This document shows positions 47,843-59,037 of a stretch of 64,000 nt of DNA, piece by piece. The stretch is from Combretum micranthum (lineage: Eukaryota > Streptophyta > Magnoliopsida > Myrtales > Combretaceae), in contig JAMXBD010001098.1 in the NCBI GenBank assembly GCA_024138025.1, positions 186,001-250,000 on the forward strand, read 5' to 3'. The notes below the pieces were generated by a model. The model was not told the origin of the DNA. It searched no databases and worked only from the letters and a program-made list of their open reading frames with translations. Numbering within the stretch: position 1 is the stretch's first letter; the number at the start of each line of letters is the position of its first letter. Made by a program: the position numbers and the translations under genes.

Positions 47843-48789
47843 CATCCTCAAAAGAATGCTGCTGGCTGTGGGCATTCCCCAGATGTTTGAATTGGTGTGC
47901 CACACACCCAGTGGCTACTAAATAACATAAGAAAGTTCATACATTACATGTATGGGTTTTGAATTTCAAAAGTAACATAAGACAATCCGTTACCCTAGTG
48001 GCTTTGGACCACCACTAGGTCGTCATGTTGTTGTCGATCTTTTAGCCTGATAAAGCGACCCACGAATAAAATGAATTATTTTTAGGCATCTCTTCAGCTT
48101 GCCTCACCTCACCGTCCATTCTCATGGGAATCACAATGGCCAAAAAGTAATACAGTAGGTACATGTAATGATAATTATTAATTATATTTTAACAAATAAA
48201 AGAAATGAGCAATTTTTAAAATAAATACCTTATGTGTTAAAAAATAATTAACTCTTATGCAACCTATATTACCAATTAAAATCTTTTTCCACTTAGAGGT
48301 GGTTGCACAACCTGGGATAGTTGGTAAAACAATCCCCTAACATTTTCGACTTATGTCCTTCACTTTTAGTCTACGTCCTTGATGCATTCCTTCTCTACAT
48401 AAGTTTTTTTGCTTTTTCTTTTTAATTTTGTGCATTTATTTTTTGAAAAGCTTTCTAAAGCTTTGAATAAAAAATAAGATTCTGCATGCCTGCCATCTCA
48501 TGCCGCATGGTGAGAAAGTATAAAAATATAATCACCATTGCCATCGTCTTTTAAAACAAGAGATGTAATCAGACAGCTTTTATAGGATATCTATTTTGCC
48601 CAATTCAATCAATATCTTATAGAAGTTGAGATGAGTTTTCGAAACTTATATGGAATCATATAGGATTTTGAGATACATATAAAACCATTTGGAATCCAAA
48701 TCCATTAATAAAAAATTTATTAAATTATTTCAACTAATAAAATTAAAAGTCAAACTATTTTAAGTTTAGGTATTTTAGTTACTTGTTCA
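47843..48789. other. Intergenic, with a short GC-richer patch
   Basis: 47843-47930 is less AT-rich than its surroundings and is open on the minus strand. Taken together with the sequence left of the hAT-like element it forms a longer minus-strand frame, but I recognise no protein. The remainder is AT-rich with no feature I can support. Confidence 0.35.
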
Positions 48790-48799
48790 ATTTAATAAA

Positions 48800-49184
48800 G
48801 GGTTAACTACAAAAACCCTCTAGGACCTGTTGTAATTTTTTTTTTTTACAAATAATTGACCTGAGTTTAATTCAAAAGTGTCAATATTATTTAATAATTT
48901 TAGAAAGTCATATGTCAATATCTTATTGGTCTTAAAAAATCAATTATATATTTTTTCACTATTTTTGGTTTTTTAAATAATTTTTAATATTTAAATTTAT
49001 TTAGTAATATTTTTATTAAATTAATTTTTTCTACCAATAAGGCACTAACATATATTTTTCAAACAATATTTAATAATATACACACTTTCGCATGAGACTC
49101 ATGTCACCTATTTTTCAAAAAAATTAATTAAGGTCATGTGTTTGCAAATAGGCAAAAGTACAAATAAGGTTTTTGTAACCAACC
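48800..49184. mobile_element. MULE-type MITE, 385 bp, relative of 1898-2297
   Basis: The left end is GGGTTAACTACAAAAACC and the reverse complement of the right end is GGTTGGTTACAAAAACC. ATTTAATAAA flanks both sides (48790-48799, 49185-49194). Internal words such as CAATATTATTTAATAATTTTAG match the element at 1898-2297, so both belong to one family. Confidence 0.82.
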
Positions 49185-49339
49185 ATTTAATAAATGGTAT
49201 ATGCATTTATAAGTTTGTAGGTCAATTTAATGAATTGTTTATGTATTTTAAAAATTTGTATAGTATTCATTTTCAATAATATTTTTATTTTTATTGATTA
49301 TGGTGACCTATTGCAATATTAAGCTAATTAAGAATAAAT

Positions 49340-51385
49340 TTGGAAGGATTCATTTTATGCACAAATATTAATGGAAATAATTTTTTTTTCTAAGTAAATA
49401 AGAAAATAAAAATTATGGGTATGTATGTTATGAGAAGAAGATGTTTTTTTAGATAATTTTAAAAATAAAACAATCGTCATTAAAAGATGATTGAGTCTAT
49501 CAGGTTTAGGTTCAGGTTCAGGCACCCTCTAGGATTTATTTAGCAGGTTTCGAGTTCATGAACAAAAACCTTACAAAGTATAGGACAGGTTTTGAGAACT
49601 CTACCTAATATCAGTGTGGGTTTAGTGTTTGTAAAACCCATCCCAAACCCGTCCCCATTGTATACCTATTTAAAACTTAATTTTGTTATAATTTATAAAT
49701 TTAGCTTAGGGTGAACACATAACCATCCTGATTGACCATATAGATCTTACGTTGATATTAAAAGTTACAAGATAGATTTTGGATATAATTTTTGAAACAT
49801 GTACCAGATAAGATAAACAAAACATTTTTATAACAAACTCATTTTAAAACTTGTACTCTGATATAATGGTTTGCCTATAGCCCAACCCCATCATTCACCA
49901 AATAGCATAGACTAAAGTATTTTGTACACTATTTCCTTCACCTCTTTTTTGTCACATTGATGCATTTTAATCTTCTACACTCTTGTTACATTTCATCAAA
50001 TGACATATTTGTAAACATATCGTCATGGATTTGGAATTATATATTTTAAGAGAGTCGACCAAACTTTTTCATAAATTGAAAATCTGTATAGGAAAAAAGT
50101 AGGGAATTTAATTGAAATATAACATAAAAATAATGTGAAGCAAATGAAGCATAATACGGTTAATTACTTGCCCCAATCTTTGCTTAGGATCCGATTCTTT
50201 TAGCCATATGATACATTAAGATCACATTCATATAATTTATTATATACACAAATATAAATGAAAATAAATTTTTTCATGAGTAAAAAAAAAAAAAATTATA
50301 GCTATGTATGTTATGAGACCGACATTCTTCTTTTAAGATTACTTTAAACATAAAATAATTGCAGTTGGAAAAATATTAGGCCTATCGGGTTCGAGTATCC
50401 CATAAGGTTTTATCAGTTGGGTTTTTGGTTCATAGATAAAAATCCTATAAGATATGAGACGAGTTGCAGGTACCTTACAAGATATTAGGTACCCAATATT
50501 TAATTTTAGCATTCATTTTTGATAAAATCTTATTTTAACTATTCATGGGTATGTTTCTTATGAGAAGGTGATCTTTTATAGATAGATTTAAACATAAAAT
50601 AATTGTAGTTAAATGATTACTAGGTCTATGAGGTTTAGATACCCTATAGGGTTTATTAGGAGGGCTTTAGATTCATGAACAAAAAACCTGATAAGGTTTG
50701 GGACGGGTTTTAGGAACCTTACGATATATGGGGTTCACGTTCCGATTTTGTAAAACCTATCTCAAACCCATATGGATTTTCCATTGCATCCCTATTTAAA
50801 ACTTAATTATGTTATAATTTATAGTTTTAGCTTATGGTAAACACATAAGGTTGTTTGGATTATCTGATTTTCATCTATAGATGATCTGTATCTGATCTAC
50901 ATCTGTATCTTATCTGTATCTAGTATGTTTGATATGTTTATAAGTAAATATTCTTTTTTCATCTGTACTTATTTCTTGACAAATAATCAATTTGAAAATG
51001 GCAAAAATAAGATGCAAAAACAACTAGAATAAGACCAACAACCAAACAGACCCATAACCTTCCTCCTTGATCATATAGATTTTAAGTTAATATTAAAGGT
51101 TGGAAGATAGATCTCGGATATAATTTTTGGAACATGCACCTGGTAGGATAGGTACAACATTTTTATGCCTAACTTACTTGAGGAATTGTGCTCTATGTAA
51201 GACAATCGTTTGCCTATGGCCCATTCCCATCATCTATTAGATTGTGCAAAGTTAAAGTATTTTCTACTTTATTTCATTTGCTTGTCTTTTGTCTCATTGG
51301 TACATTTTAATACTCTACCCCTCTTGTCACATTTTGTCAAATGATGTATTTGTAAACATATTGTCGTGGATAAGAGAGTCGACTA
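49340..51385. repeat. Local direct duplication, two long copies and one short copy
   Basis: Three direct copies share a start around ATGGGTATGTATGTTATGAGA: 49416, 50298 and 50544. Copy 1 (about 49340-50080) and copy 3 (about 50530-51385) align over their length, sharing words such as TTTGCCTATRGCCC and TTGTAAACATAT. Copy 2 (about 50230-50520) covers only the first part. No coding frame is shared, so this is a non-coding repeat of unknown origin. Confidence 0.75.
50849..51052. mobile_element. Tourist-like MITE, 204 bp
   Basis: The insertion is present in copy 3 of the local duplication and absent from copy 1 (empty site near 49712, CACATAACC). It starts GGTTGTTTGG and ends CCAAACAGACC, an inverted pair like PIF/Harbinger termini, and is flanked by CATAA (50844-50848, 51053-51057), which contains the TAA usual for that superfamily. 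It carries repeated ATCTGTATC words and no coding sequence. Confidence 0.75.
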
Positions 51386-51606
51386 AAACATTTAATAAAT
51401 TGGAAGGTCTTTATGTGTTAGGGTGCAAGTGAGAATCCTACTTAGAAAATATGGGTCTTATGTGAAGAGTTTATAAGAAGAGAAGACCCATTAATCCATT
51501 GCCTTAAGGTTTTGGGTTATAGATGGTGTCAAAAGCTCATTTGTGTAATCCTTCAAAAAGCCCATTGGATTTCTTCTTATTGAAAGTATACTCCAAATTC
51601 TAACCA

Positions 51607-51619
51607 TTGGCATCAGAGC
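51607..51619 (+). other. TRIM primer-binding site
   Basis: TTGGCATCAGAGC directly after the left LTR. It differs at one base from TGGTATCAGAGC, the usual complement of the initiator methionine tRNA 3' end. Confidence 0.85.
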
Positions 51620-51796
51620 CTAGTTCGGTTGGGAAACTCCTATGGTTGGCCTGCCATGTGAAAAGAAGAGATTTGTGGTATGACATGTTTGTGAAACCCA
51701 TGGTAAATAGGCCACTCACAAAGCGAGTTTAGTAGAGTCAATTTGATAAGCTCTTGAGGGGAAGTATGACCTACTCCATTGTGGAGACTCACACTT

Positions 51797-51806
51797 GAGA
51801 GGGAGA
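51797..51806 (+). other. TRIM polypurine tract
   Basis: GAGAGGGAGA directly before the right LTR, the expected plus-strand priming site. Confidence 0.8.
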
Positions 51807-52299
51807 TTGTTAAGGTGCAAGTGTGACAATCCCTCATGAGAAATATGAGTCTTATATGAAAAGTTTATAAGAAGGGAAGACCAATTAATCCATTCTCTTA
51901 AGGTTTTGGCTTATAAATGGTGTCAAAAGTCCATTTGTGTAATCATTCATGAAGCCCATTAGATTTCTCCCTATTGAAGGCATACTCTAAATCCTAACAT
52001 TATGAGTGGAGGTATGTCTTATTCATAGAAGTGTTATGCTGTCACTATTATTTTTGTAATGTAGTTTTTATCAATAACTTGTTATAAGATTTGTATGATG
52101 TATATTTTGTAATGTTGCTTTTCTAAATTCATGCAAGTGCACTCTCATGTCATACAAATAAATAGAAAATTATGGAAACATTGACAAGTTGGGGATGCAA
52201 AAATATTTTCTTAAAATCTTAATGTATATAGATATATTATAAAATTTTATAAATTTCACAGTGTTGATGATTCATTCTAAAGCATAAGGCCACCTGAGT

Positions 52300-52820
52300 T
52301 GAGTCCAATACACTACACCAATGGGTTAGATGGGTTTATGAGACCCAAACTCCATCGATGTATCCCACAATGGGAGGCCTAACCGTATAACAAGTCTCGA
52401 CGATCACTCGGACGCCTTCGCGCCACTAATTGCTTAGCATAAGTAGCTCGGTCGACTTGGTCTCCAAGTAGTAGAGTCATAGACTCACCCCACGTCCTCC
52501 ATTACTATCGCCAATCGTCCACTCGCCCACAACACCTGTAACTGCTAGGTCAATCATATATAATTACTCATCCACCTCTTCGAGGATGGAAGGTCACACT
52601 TAACCACTTTCTTCAATTTGATTTATAAGCTTATTATGATTGTCTCTTACTTAAGCATTGGAGTAGCCACGTCAGACCCATGCCTAGTGTGCCACTAACC
52701 GATTTACTGTCTTTGCAGGCCTTACATCTAATATTGATCCAAGCCTAGACTTCCAAAGTCTAACCTCTACCGGATTCAAGCGACACATTGGATACCCTAT
52801 TCCTATAAGTTTTATAAAAT
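52300..52820. other. GC-richer patch, possible LTR fragment
   Basis: This block stands out as less AT-rich than its neighbours and has many CG dinucleotides (GTCTCGACGATCACTCGGAC near 52396). The part at 52640-52720 (TCTTACTTAAGCATTGGAG, then CTTTGCAGG) resembles the R-U5 part of plant gypsy LTRs from memory. I found no second LTR, target duplication or coding frame. The flanking stretches 52005-52299 and 52821-53560 show nothing else I can name. Confidence 0.35.
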
Positions 52821-53569
52821 ATAAATTTTAAGGTGGTTTTAGGATACAAGGTAGGTTTTGATTCTAAAATTTAAAAATAAATATCAATAGGATAGAATGC
52901 AATTACCTTATACCCTACTGACTTAGTAATTTCATGCTCATAATTATAAAAGCGGTTACTAATATAAATCTTTAGGACTTAATTGTAATTGCAATCATTA
53001 TAAGTGAGCGAATAAACTTATTGCACGTTGAACCCTATTTGACTAAACATGTATAAGTGTCAAGTGGAAATATTAAAAAAAAATGGCCTTCTTTTGTGAT
53101 GAAAGTGTACACATAAATTTGTACTAAAACTTATATAAAATTTGCTCTTTTAAACTGTTATGAAAATTATCAATGGATTCATATTGTTGAAAACTAGGAT
53201 TCACAAAATACTTTGAAGTTGTACTAGGCATATACTCTAGGATGATTCTAGGTTACTATAAAGTAGGCTGAAGTTCTAAAATTTGAAAATTTAAATGTTA
53301 TAGTGTATGATAAGAGTAAGACTTTATATTTTGCTCTTCTTATATCCACCCATCCTAATAATTATGCAAAATGTCACAAGCTTTTAAATTTTTTTTTTTT
53401 TTATTGTTATACTGTAAATAGTATGCAGAATTAAGCCATGTAATTTAGGAAAAATGAAAAAGGAAAAGTTTAGAAATTGAGTACTACCATTATTAAAATT
53501 GAAGTATAAGACTATCGAACATTAGGAACTTAAAATAACAAAACGTTTATTAGGTTCCATATATAGTAT

Positions 53570-53695
53570 AGCAAAAAGTGGGAATTTAATTGAAATATAA
53601 CATTAAAACAATGTGAACCACATGAAGCATAAAAAGGTTACTCACTTTTCCCCAAGCTTTTACGTAGGACCCGATTCTTTAGCCATCGCTTGTCT
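53570..53695. repeat. 125-bp repeat, second copy of about 50095-50210
   Basis: Both stretches share GGGAATTTAATTGAAATATA, an AATGTGAA..A-ATGAAGCATAA stretch and GGA(C/T)CCGATTCTTTTAGCCAT-like ends. They are direct repeats about 3.5 kb apart; no function is visible. Confidence 0.65.
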
Positions 53696-53859
53696 TTCAG
53701 CCATATTTCAGATACAAATGGTGAGTACCCACTTGCTATAATTCCTTAGCTTTTTCTTTTTTGTAATTTTGCCTTTCGATCCTTTCGGATCTTTTTTCTG
53801 TTTTCTTATGACGATGGTGTTCCATCTTTTCCTTCGCTTGTAACGAAAGCAAAGGTGGC

Positions 53860-54130
53860 GAATCGAAAAAGCACCACCTGTAAGCCTATAAGCCACGCGT
53901 CACGCCTCTTGAATTGCAACATTTATTTTTACGAAAGTGTGGATCGATGAAATTATTTTTACTTTATTTATTCACGTAAGGTAACGTGCGTACGTGAAGT
54001 GTCGGCGGAAGCACATTGTTCCACGTGCTCGTACTTCCCACGCCACGAATATAGAGAAAAGGTTTTGGGGGGATTCACTAGCAGAGAAACAAGCCACTCG
54101 TGTGCACAATACCCTATGAGTAACATATTT
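53860..54130 (+). promoter_or_regulatory. Diverged relic of the DUF241 upstream block
   Basis: Two words occur in the same order as upstream of G1. GCACCACCTGT followed by CCTATA/CCATA and CCAC (about 53870-53895) matches 11463-11490. GCCACTCGTGTGCACAATAC (54090-54109) matches GCCATTTGTGTGCACCATAT (11620-11639). Between them is a cluster of four ACGT cores (about 53975-54028), including one CCACGTG. No DUF241 coding sequence follows within the available space. I infer either an old decayed family member or a transferred regulatory block. Confidence 0.45.
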
Positions 54131-54345
54131 TTAGTCGTAGGTGGACGATGGGATTTTTATTTGGATTAGATCAGTATAATTTAGTATTGATATCGATTTA
54201 ATAATAATTTGATTTAGTTAATTTATAAGTAAAATTATTGTTTTCTTATTAGTATCATATCTATATCTATTCGATTTGAAAACGATACTAAAACAATAAT
54301 CCAAACAAGCTAAACACATTGATTATTATATTTGAAAAGACATTC

Positions 54346-54720
54346 CGATCTTGTAGAATTTCTATAAGATCCTTCAAGTATTCTATAAGCATTTTAAAAA
54401 CTTTTTTTTTTTTTAAATAACTTCAACACTTTATCACATTGATTTAAATTTTATAGTCTCATATACTTTTACACAATATACATAATAAAAGAATAAATAT
54501 AAAAATTATAAAAAGACATAAAAAATCTTATATTTTAAGATCCTTGACAGAAAATCTAAAAAAGTTAAAGAACTCATCCCCATTGCTAAGGACTAAAAAA
54601 AAGTAAGGTTCTTAGCATAGAAACCCATATCAAGAACTCTCCAATAGAGATCTTCCTAAAGCATCCACATCTTATAGTATCTTTATAAGGTTCTTAAAGT
54701 GTTATATAAGCATTTCGTTA
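54346..54720. repeat. ~320-bp repeat unit with a second start
   Basis: The first ~55 bases (54346-54400: ATCTTGTAGAATTTC then ATTCTATAAGCATTTT) recur directly at 54667-54720. The body at 54440-54660 recurs, diverged, at 55127-55350. The pattern suggests a two-unit tandem array whose second unit is split by unrelated sequence (about 54725-55115). No coding potential. Confidence 0.6.
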
Positions 54721-55117
54721 TAAGGTTATTTTATTCATATTTTACTCTTGGAAATAGTTCAGTTTAGAATTATAAAAGAAAAGAAAAAATTAGAAAAATA
54801 TATAAAAAGGAAAAAAATGAAATGAAATGAAAAGAAAGGATAACATGTGACAGCCACATGCTAAGAAGTTCTAGAAGTTCCTAAATTTTCATTTTGGGCA
54901 TTGGGAAATGTTGATATATTCTTGTATATATGTATCATTCCATTATTAATGAAAAACAGGAGAAAAATATTATCTCCAATATTGTATTGTTGGATTTCTG
55001 CATTCGAAATTCTAATTTTTCTTTGATGGATTCGGAAAATTCATTATTTTCTACTCAAAGCAACCTAGAAAAGCCATTTCAATTTACAATAGAAATTACA
55101 TAAAATCTACCACGCTT

Positions 55118-55385
55118 CACATTCACATCTTTTTATATTTTAGTGGGTCTCGTATACTTTGACATAATGCATATAATAAAAAAAAAAAAATAAAACAACT
55201 ATCGAAAGACATAAAAGGACCTTACTTTTGTATGTTCTTGGCAGAGAATCCCAAAAAATTGAAGGATCTTTTTTCTTACTAAAAACCTCAAAAAGTGAAG
55301 TTTTTAGCACAAGGACCATGTCAAGCACTTCCTATGGTGATGCTCTGAAAAACATTCGGACTTTATCATATGCTAAAAGAGAAAC
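55118..55385. repeat. Second unit of the ~320-bp repeat, cut by the Athila-like element
   Basis: It matches 54440-54660 through shared words such as AGACATAAAA and AGTGAAGTTTTTAGCA (AGTAAGGTTCTTAGCA in the first unit). It ends where the LTR at 55391 begins. Confidence 0.6.
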
Positions 55386-58300
55386 TTATCTGGATTTTTC
55401 AATCGCAATCAATCAAATTAAATTAAAACCTATTCTTACTTTGCAACTAATTCTAGACAGACGCACCTATCAATTGTAGCAATAGTGTAAGCACAGGGGT
55501 CGTTTCACAAGACCTATAATTACTAGTAATTACCTAATTCTACTATCCAGGTGGTCTAAATCGAATGTAGCAAGAATAATTAATAACTACTTAATTTACT
55601 AACCCTAAAACAAATAATATCACGCCTTCAAATATATATCTCAATCATAAAACATACCCCTAATCTCGATTCACCACTAACCCTATTCAAACTTCTATAA
55701 GATGTTCATTAATGGATTATTATGTTCTTAAACTGTAGGAACCCTAGATTCATCAATCTCTCTTTCAAGATGATTGAATTCTAATGCCATATGTCTAAAG
55801 GAAATTTCTTTCATCAATAGATGCATATAAAAATTGAATTAAAGATCATGGTTCCCTAAAAGATCAAATCTTGATGCAGAACATTCATGTAATCTATGTC
55901 TAGAATCACATTCAAATCTCTCTGTTCATATAGAGCAATTCAATTAGATGAAATTTCTTTCTATATAAAAGAAATCAAACATGCAATCAATTTGGCCACA
56001 AATCAATCACAAGACAATAAAGAATATATGAGTAGATTTAAGAAACATAAACTTCCATTACTAAAAGCAACCAATCTCTACATTAAGGTTAAGGTTTATC
56101 AAGATCTAGGGTATAAAGCTCTATTTTTCCATATGAAGAAGATTACAATGATAAAGCATAGAAAAATAGATAGAAAACATAGTTACAACTCTTAAAGATG
56201 TAATCTTGTGATCTCCAATAAGATCTGATGTTTTTCTCTTCAAAGCACCTATTTTGCTCTCTAGGATTTGTAAAAAGAGTATAGAATTGTGATAAAGACG
56301 AGTTAGGACACTATTTATAGGAAGCAAAAATTATCTTCTACACGACCATCCTATATATCCTGTGTTCGAGGCCGTGTAGGACGAAAACTGGTGAAAAATT
56401 GCAACTGGAGGAAGTAGGTCGGCTTGTACGTTGATGGCTTTGAAATATACGCCACCGCCCTTGATGCCAGCTTTTCCTATTACAATTCAAAAACGCTTCT
56501 ACCCATTTTCCGTCCTCAACATGAGCGTGCTACACGACTTGTGTATGGTTTTGTGTACTCCAAAATTGCTTGTTAATCACATTTTTTTCTCCAACATTAG
56601 TGTTCTACACAACTTGTGTAGATTCTTGTATATATTGTAAATTTTTCAAATTCCTATTTCTTCAACAAAATCTTGTTTAATGTCGAGCCTGGTTTTCGAT
56701 TTCATTTAATTCGATTCGTACTAAACCCTAACCCATTCAATACGAATCATCGACTAAGAATTAAAGGAAATTTTGAATTTTTTAAAAAATATTCTGGAGG
56801 CGCTACTCGACTAAAGTCGAGAAAAAAATAAACCAAAACCAATGGGTAGGTTGATTTTGGTTTTGCTACTGATCTGCGAACAAATCATTTTTGAAAATGA
56901 GAACCAGAAATTAACTTGAGTTCGGGGGCTAACCTATTAAAACCTAAACGGTTACCACTTTAAATTTTCATATTTAAATTGCTTTATTTTAAACCCTAAT
57001 TTAAAAACTCTAAACTATTTGTTAGGATCTAATTAACTAAACATATGTCTAATAAGCACAAAAATATTAATCAAATTCTATCAATAATCATATATAATCT
57101 AAAAACTCCAAATATTCAAATTAATCAAATTTAATCAAATTCTATCAATATTCATATATTCTAAACTAAACAAATCAAATAAATTCACAAAAATAAATTT
57201 TTACATATTTTAAGTCGCCCATTAAGGTGCCTACGTACCCGCTAATCGGGATCAGACCACACGTAGTTCTTTTAGAAAAATTTAATTTGTTGGTTAATTT
57301 TAAAATTTTTCGAAATCTTTTCGCTTTAAGTTCATTAAGTTTGTTAATTTTATAAAAAATATATACATATCTTTTAACATGAACCCTAAATCTATCAAGT
57401 TAGGTTTTAGCAATTTTATGAAAAATCGGTTAATGTGCTTTCTAGGTGACAAAAATTTTAAACAAGAAATCATAACCACATATCATGCATATCAATTGAT
57501 CATACATATCATCAAGAATAAAAATATTATAAGGAATATCAATATTTAACAAGCTAATTTCAACAAAGCAATATCATGGCATAATCAAGATTTATATATC
57601 ATTGAAACTACATTATGAAGGGCAAGATTTTAATATGGTTTCATATATGGTGAAATCATAAAATTCAATATTATTACAATCAAGGTCATCACCACATCAT
57701 GGCATAAAAGGAATATTAATGACTATCATCATACATGATCACACAATTTCAAATGTTATAAACCTAAAACTCTAAAAATTTCATATATTTCTTATGATTA
57801 GAGCATGATTATAGTTATATTATCAATAACAAGATTTTAATGTAATTCTATGAACACATACCTAACATGATATTTATCAAAAAAATAATAATAATTCAAT
57901 TTTATTACACAAAAAAAATCATTACTATATTAATGCAAAAAGATAAAACAATCAAAAACTATATCATGACAAATTAGATCCAATATTTCAAATTAATATT
58001 TTTTAGAACAAGTTTATGAGACAAACATTCATTGACATTGTCAAATTTCATATATCCTCTTAATCATAAAAATATCTCAACTTGTAATATCAAGAATAAC
58101 TATTCACAAGATTCAATACGGTACGATGCACCATTACAATTCCAAAACTTTAATTGAATAAAGAATAACATATATTCAATATCATGCCTTGTTCAAAATT
58201 GTTATATCAATACCAAGATCTCAAGTAATATTTAGACAATATTATAAAACAATTTCATAAATGTATGCATTATAATAAAATCACAAAATATATGTCTAAT

Positions 58301-58628
58301 ATAAACATTGAAATACCATCTCGTACACTATTGGACAATTCACTATAAGCCTAAAACTTTAGTCTAATAAAAAATTTCATGTTAATAACAAAACTTTTCC
58401 TTAAAAACGTATTCATCATGGCAAAAAACAAATATTCATTGACAATATAATAATATTTATATACATATTATAAGGACTATACTATCATGATTCAAACTAA
58501 TACTAATTTAAAAAATTTTAAAAAAATACAATATATTCATAACAGATTTTGAAAATATAATCATATACTAATTATTTTCATTTTTCTTATTTTTTAATTT
58601 CCTATTTTTAATATCATACTATAGTTAA

Positions 58629-58629
58629 A

Positions 58630-58679
<50 letters not shown>

Positions 58680-58692
58680 TATTATTATTATA
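58629..58692. repeat. (TTA)n microsatellite
   Basis: About 64 bases of ATT/TTA trinucleotides with one interruption near 58677, inside the nested solo LTR. Confidence 0.95.
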
Positions 58693-59027
58693 CGAATTAA
58701 GAACTTACCTGGGAAAATGAATTCGCGCAGGGGGATGAATGCATTCGCGGAGGAGAAGAATTGATGGCCGACGCAGAGAGAAGATCGGCTAGAACGCAGG
58801 AAGAAGATCGATCAGCGCATGGAAATTGGCCGACGGCAAGGATGAGTTCTAGGAGGAAAATGGCTAACGCACACAGGGGGACGTCGAATCGGCAACGGCG
58901 ATGAACTCCGACGATAGGGCTCCGGACGATTCGACCACAGCTGCAAATTTCGAACTCCTATAGATTCGGAGACTATCTGATTTTTCTTTTCTCTTTTTCG
59001 TGTCCATTATTTTCGTTTTTTCTTCTT

Positions 59028-59037
59028 CTATTTATAG
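59028..59037 (-). promoter_or_regulatory. Likely LTR promoter TATA box
   Basis: CTATAAATAG on the minus strand, within the nested solo LTR and oriented with it. Confidence 0.5.

Larger units (their letters stand above)
51416..51999 (+). mobile_element. Complete TRIM retrotransposon, 584 bp
   Basis: Two direct repeats, 51416-51606 (191 bp) and 51808-51999 (192 bp), both start TGTTA(G/A)GGTGCAAGTG and end CTAAC(C)A. The whole is flanked by TTATG on both sides (51411-51415, 52000-52004). A primer-binding site follows the left LTR and a polypurine tract precedes the right one. The ~200-bp interior has no gag or pol, the definition of a terminal-repeat retrotransposon in miniature, which needs enzymes from another element. 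The 65-codon minus frame inside it is not a gene. Confidence 0.92.

Noticed and set aside
51416..51999. TRIM as a Cassandra element carrying 5S rRNA promoter sequence
   Set aside because: I see no 5S-like A-box, intermediate element or C-box in the LTRs. It belongs to another TRIM family.
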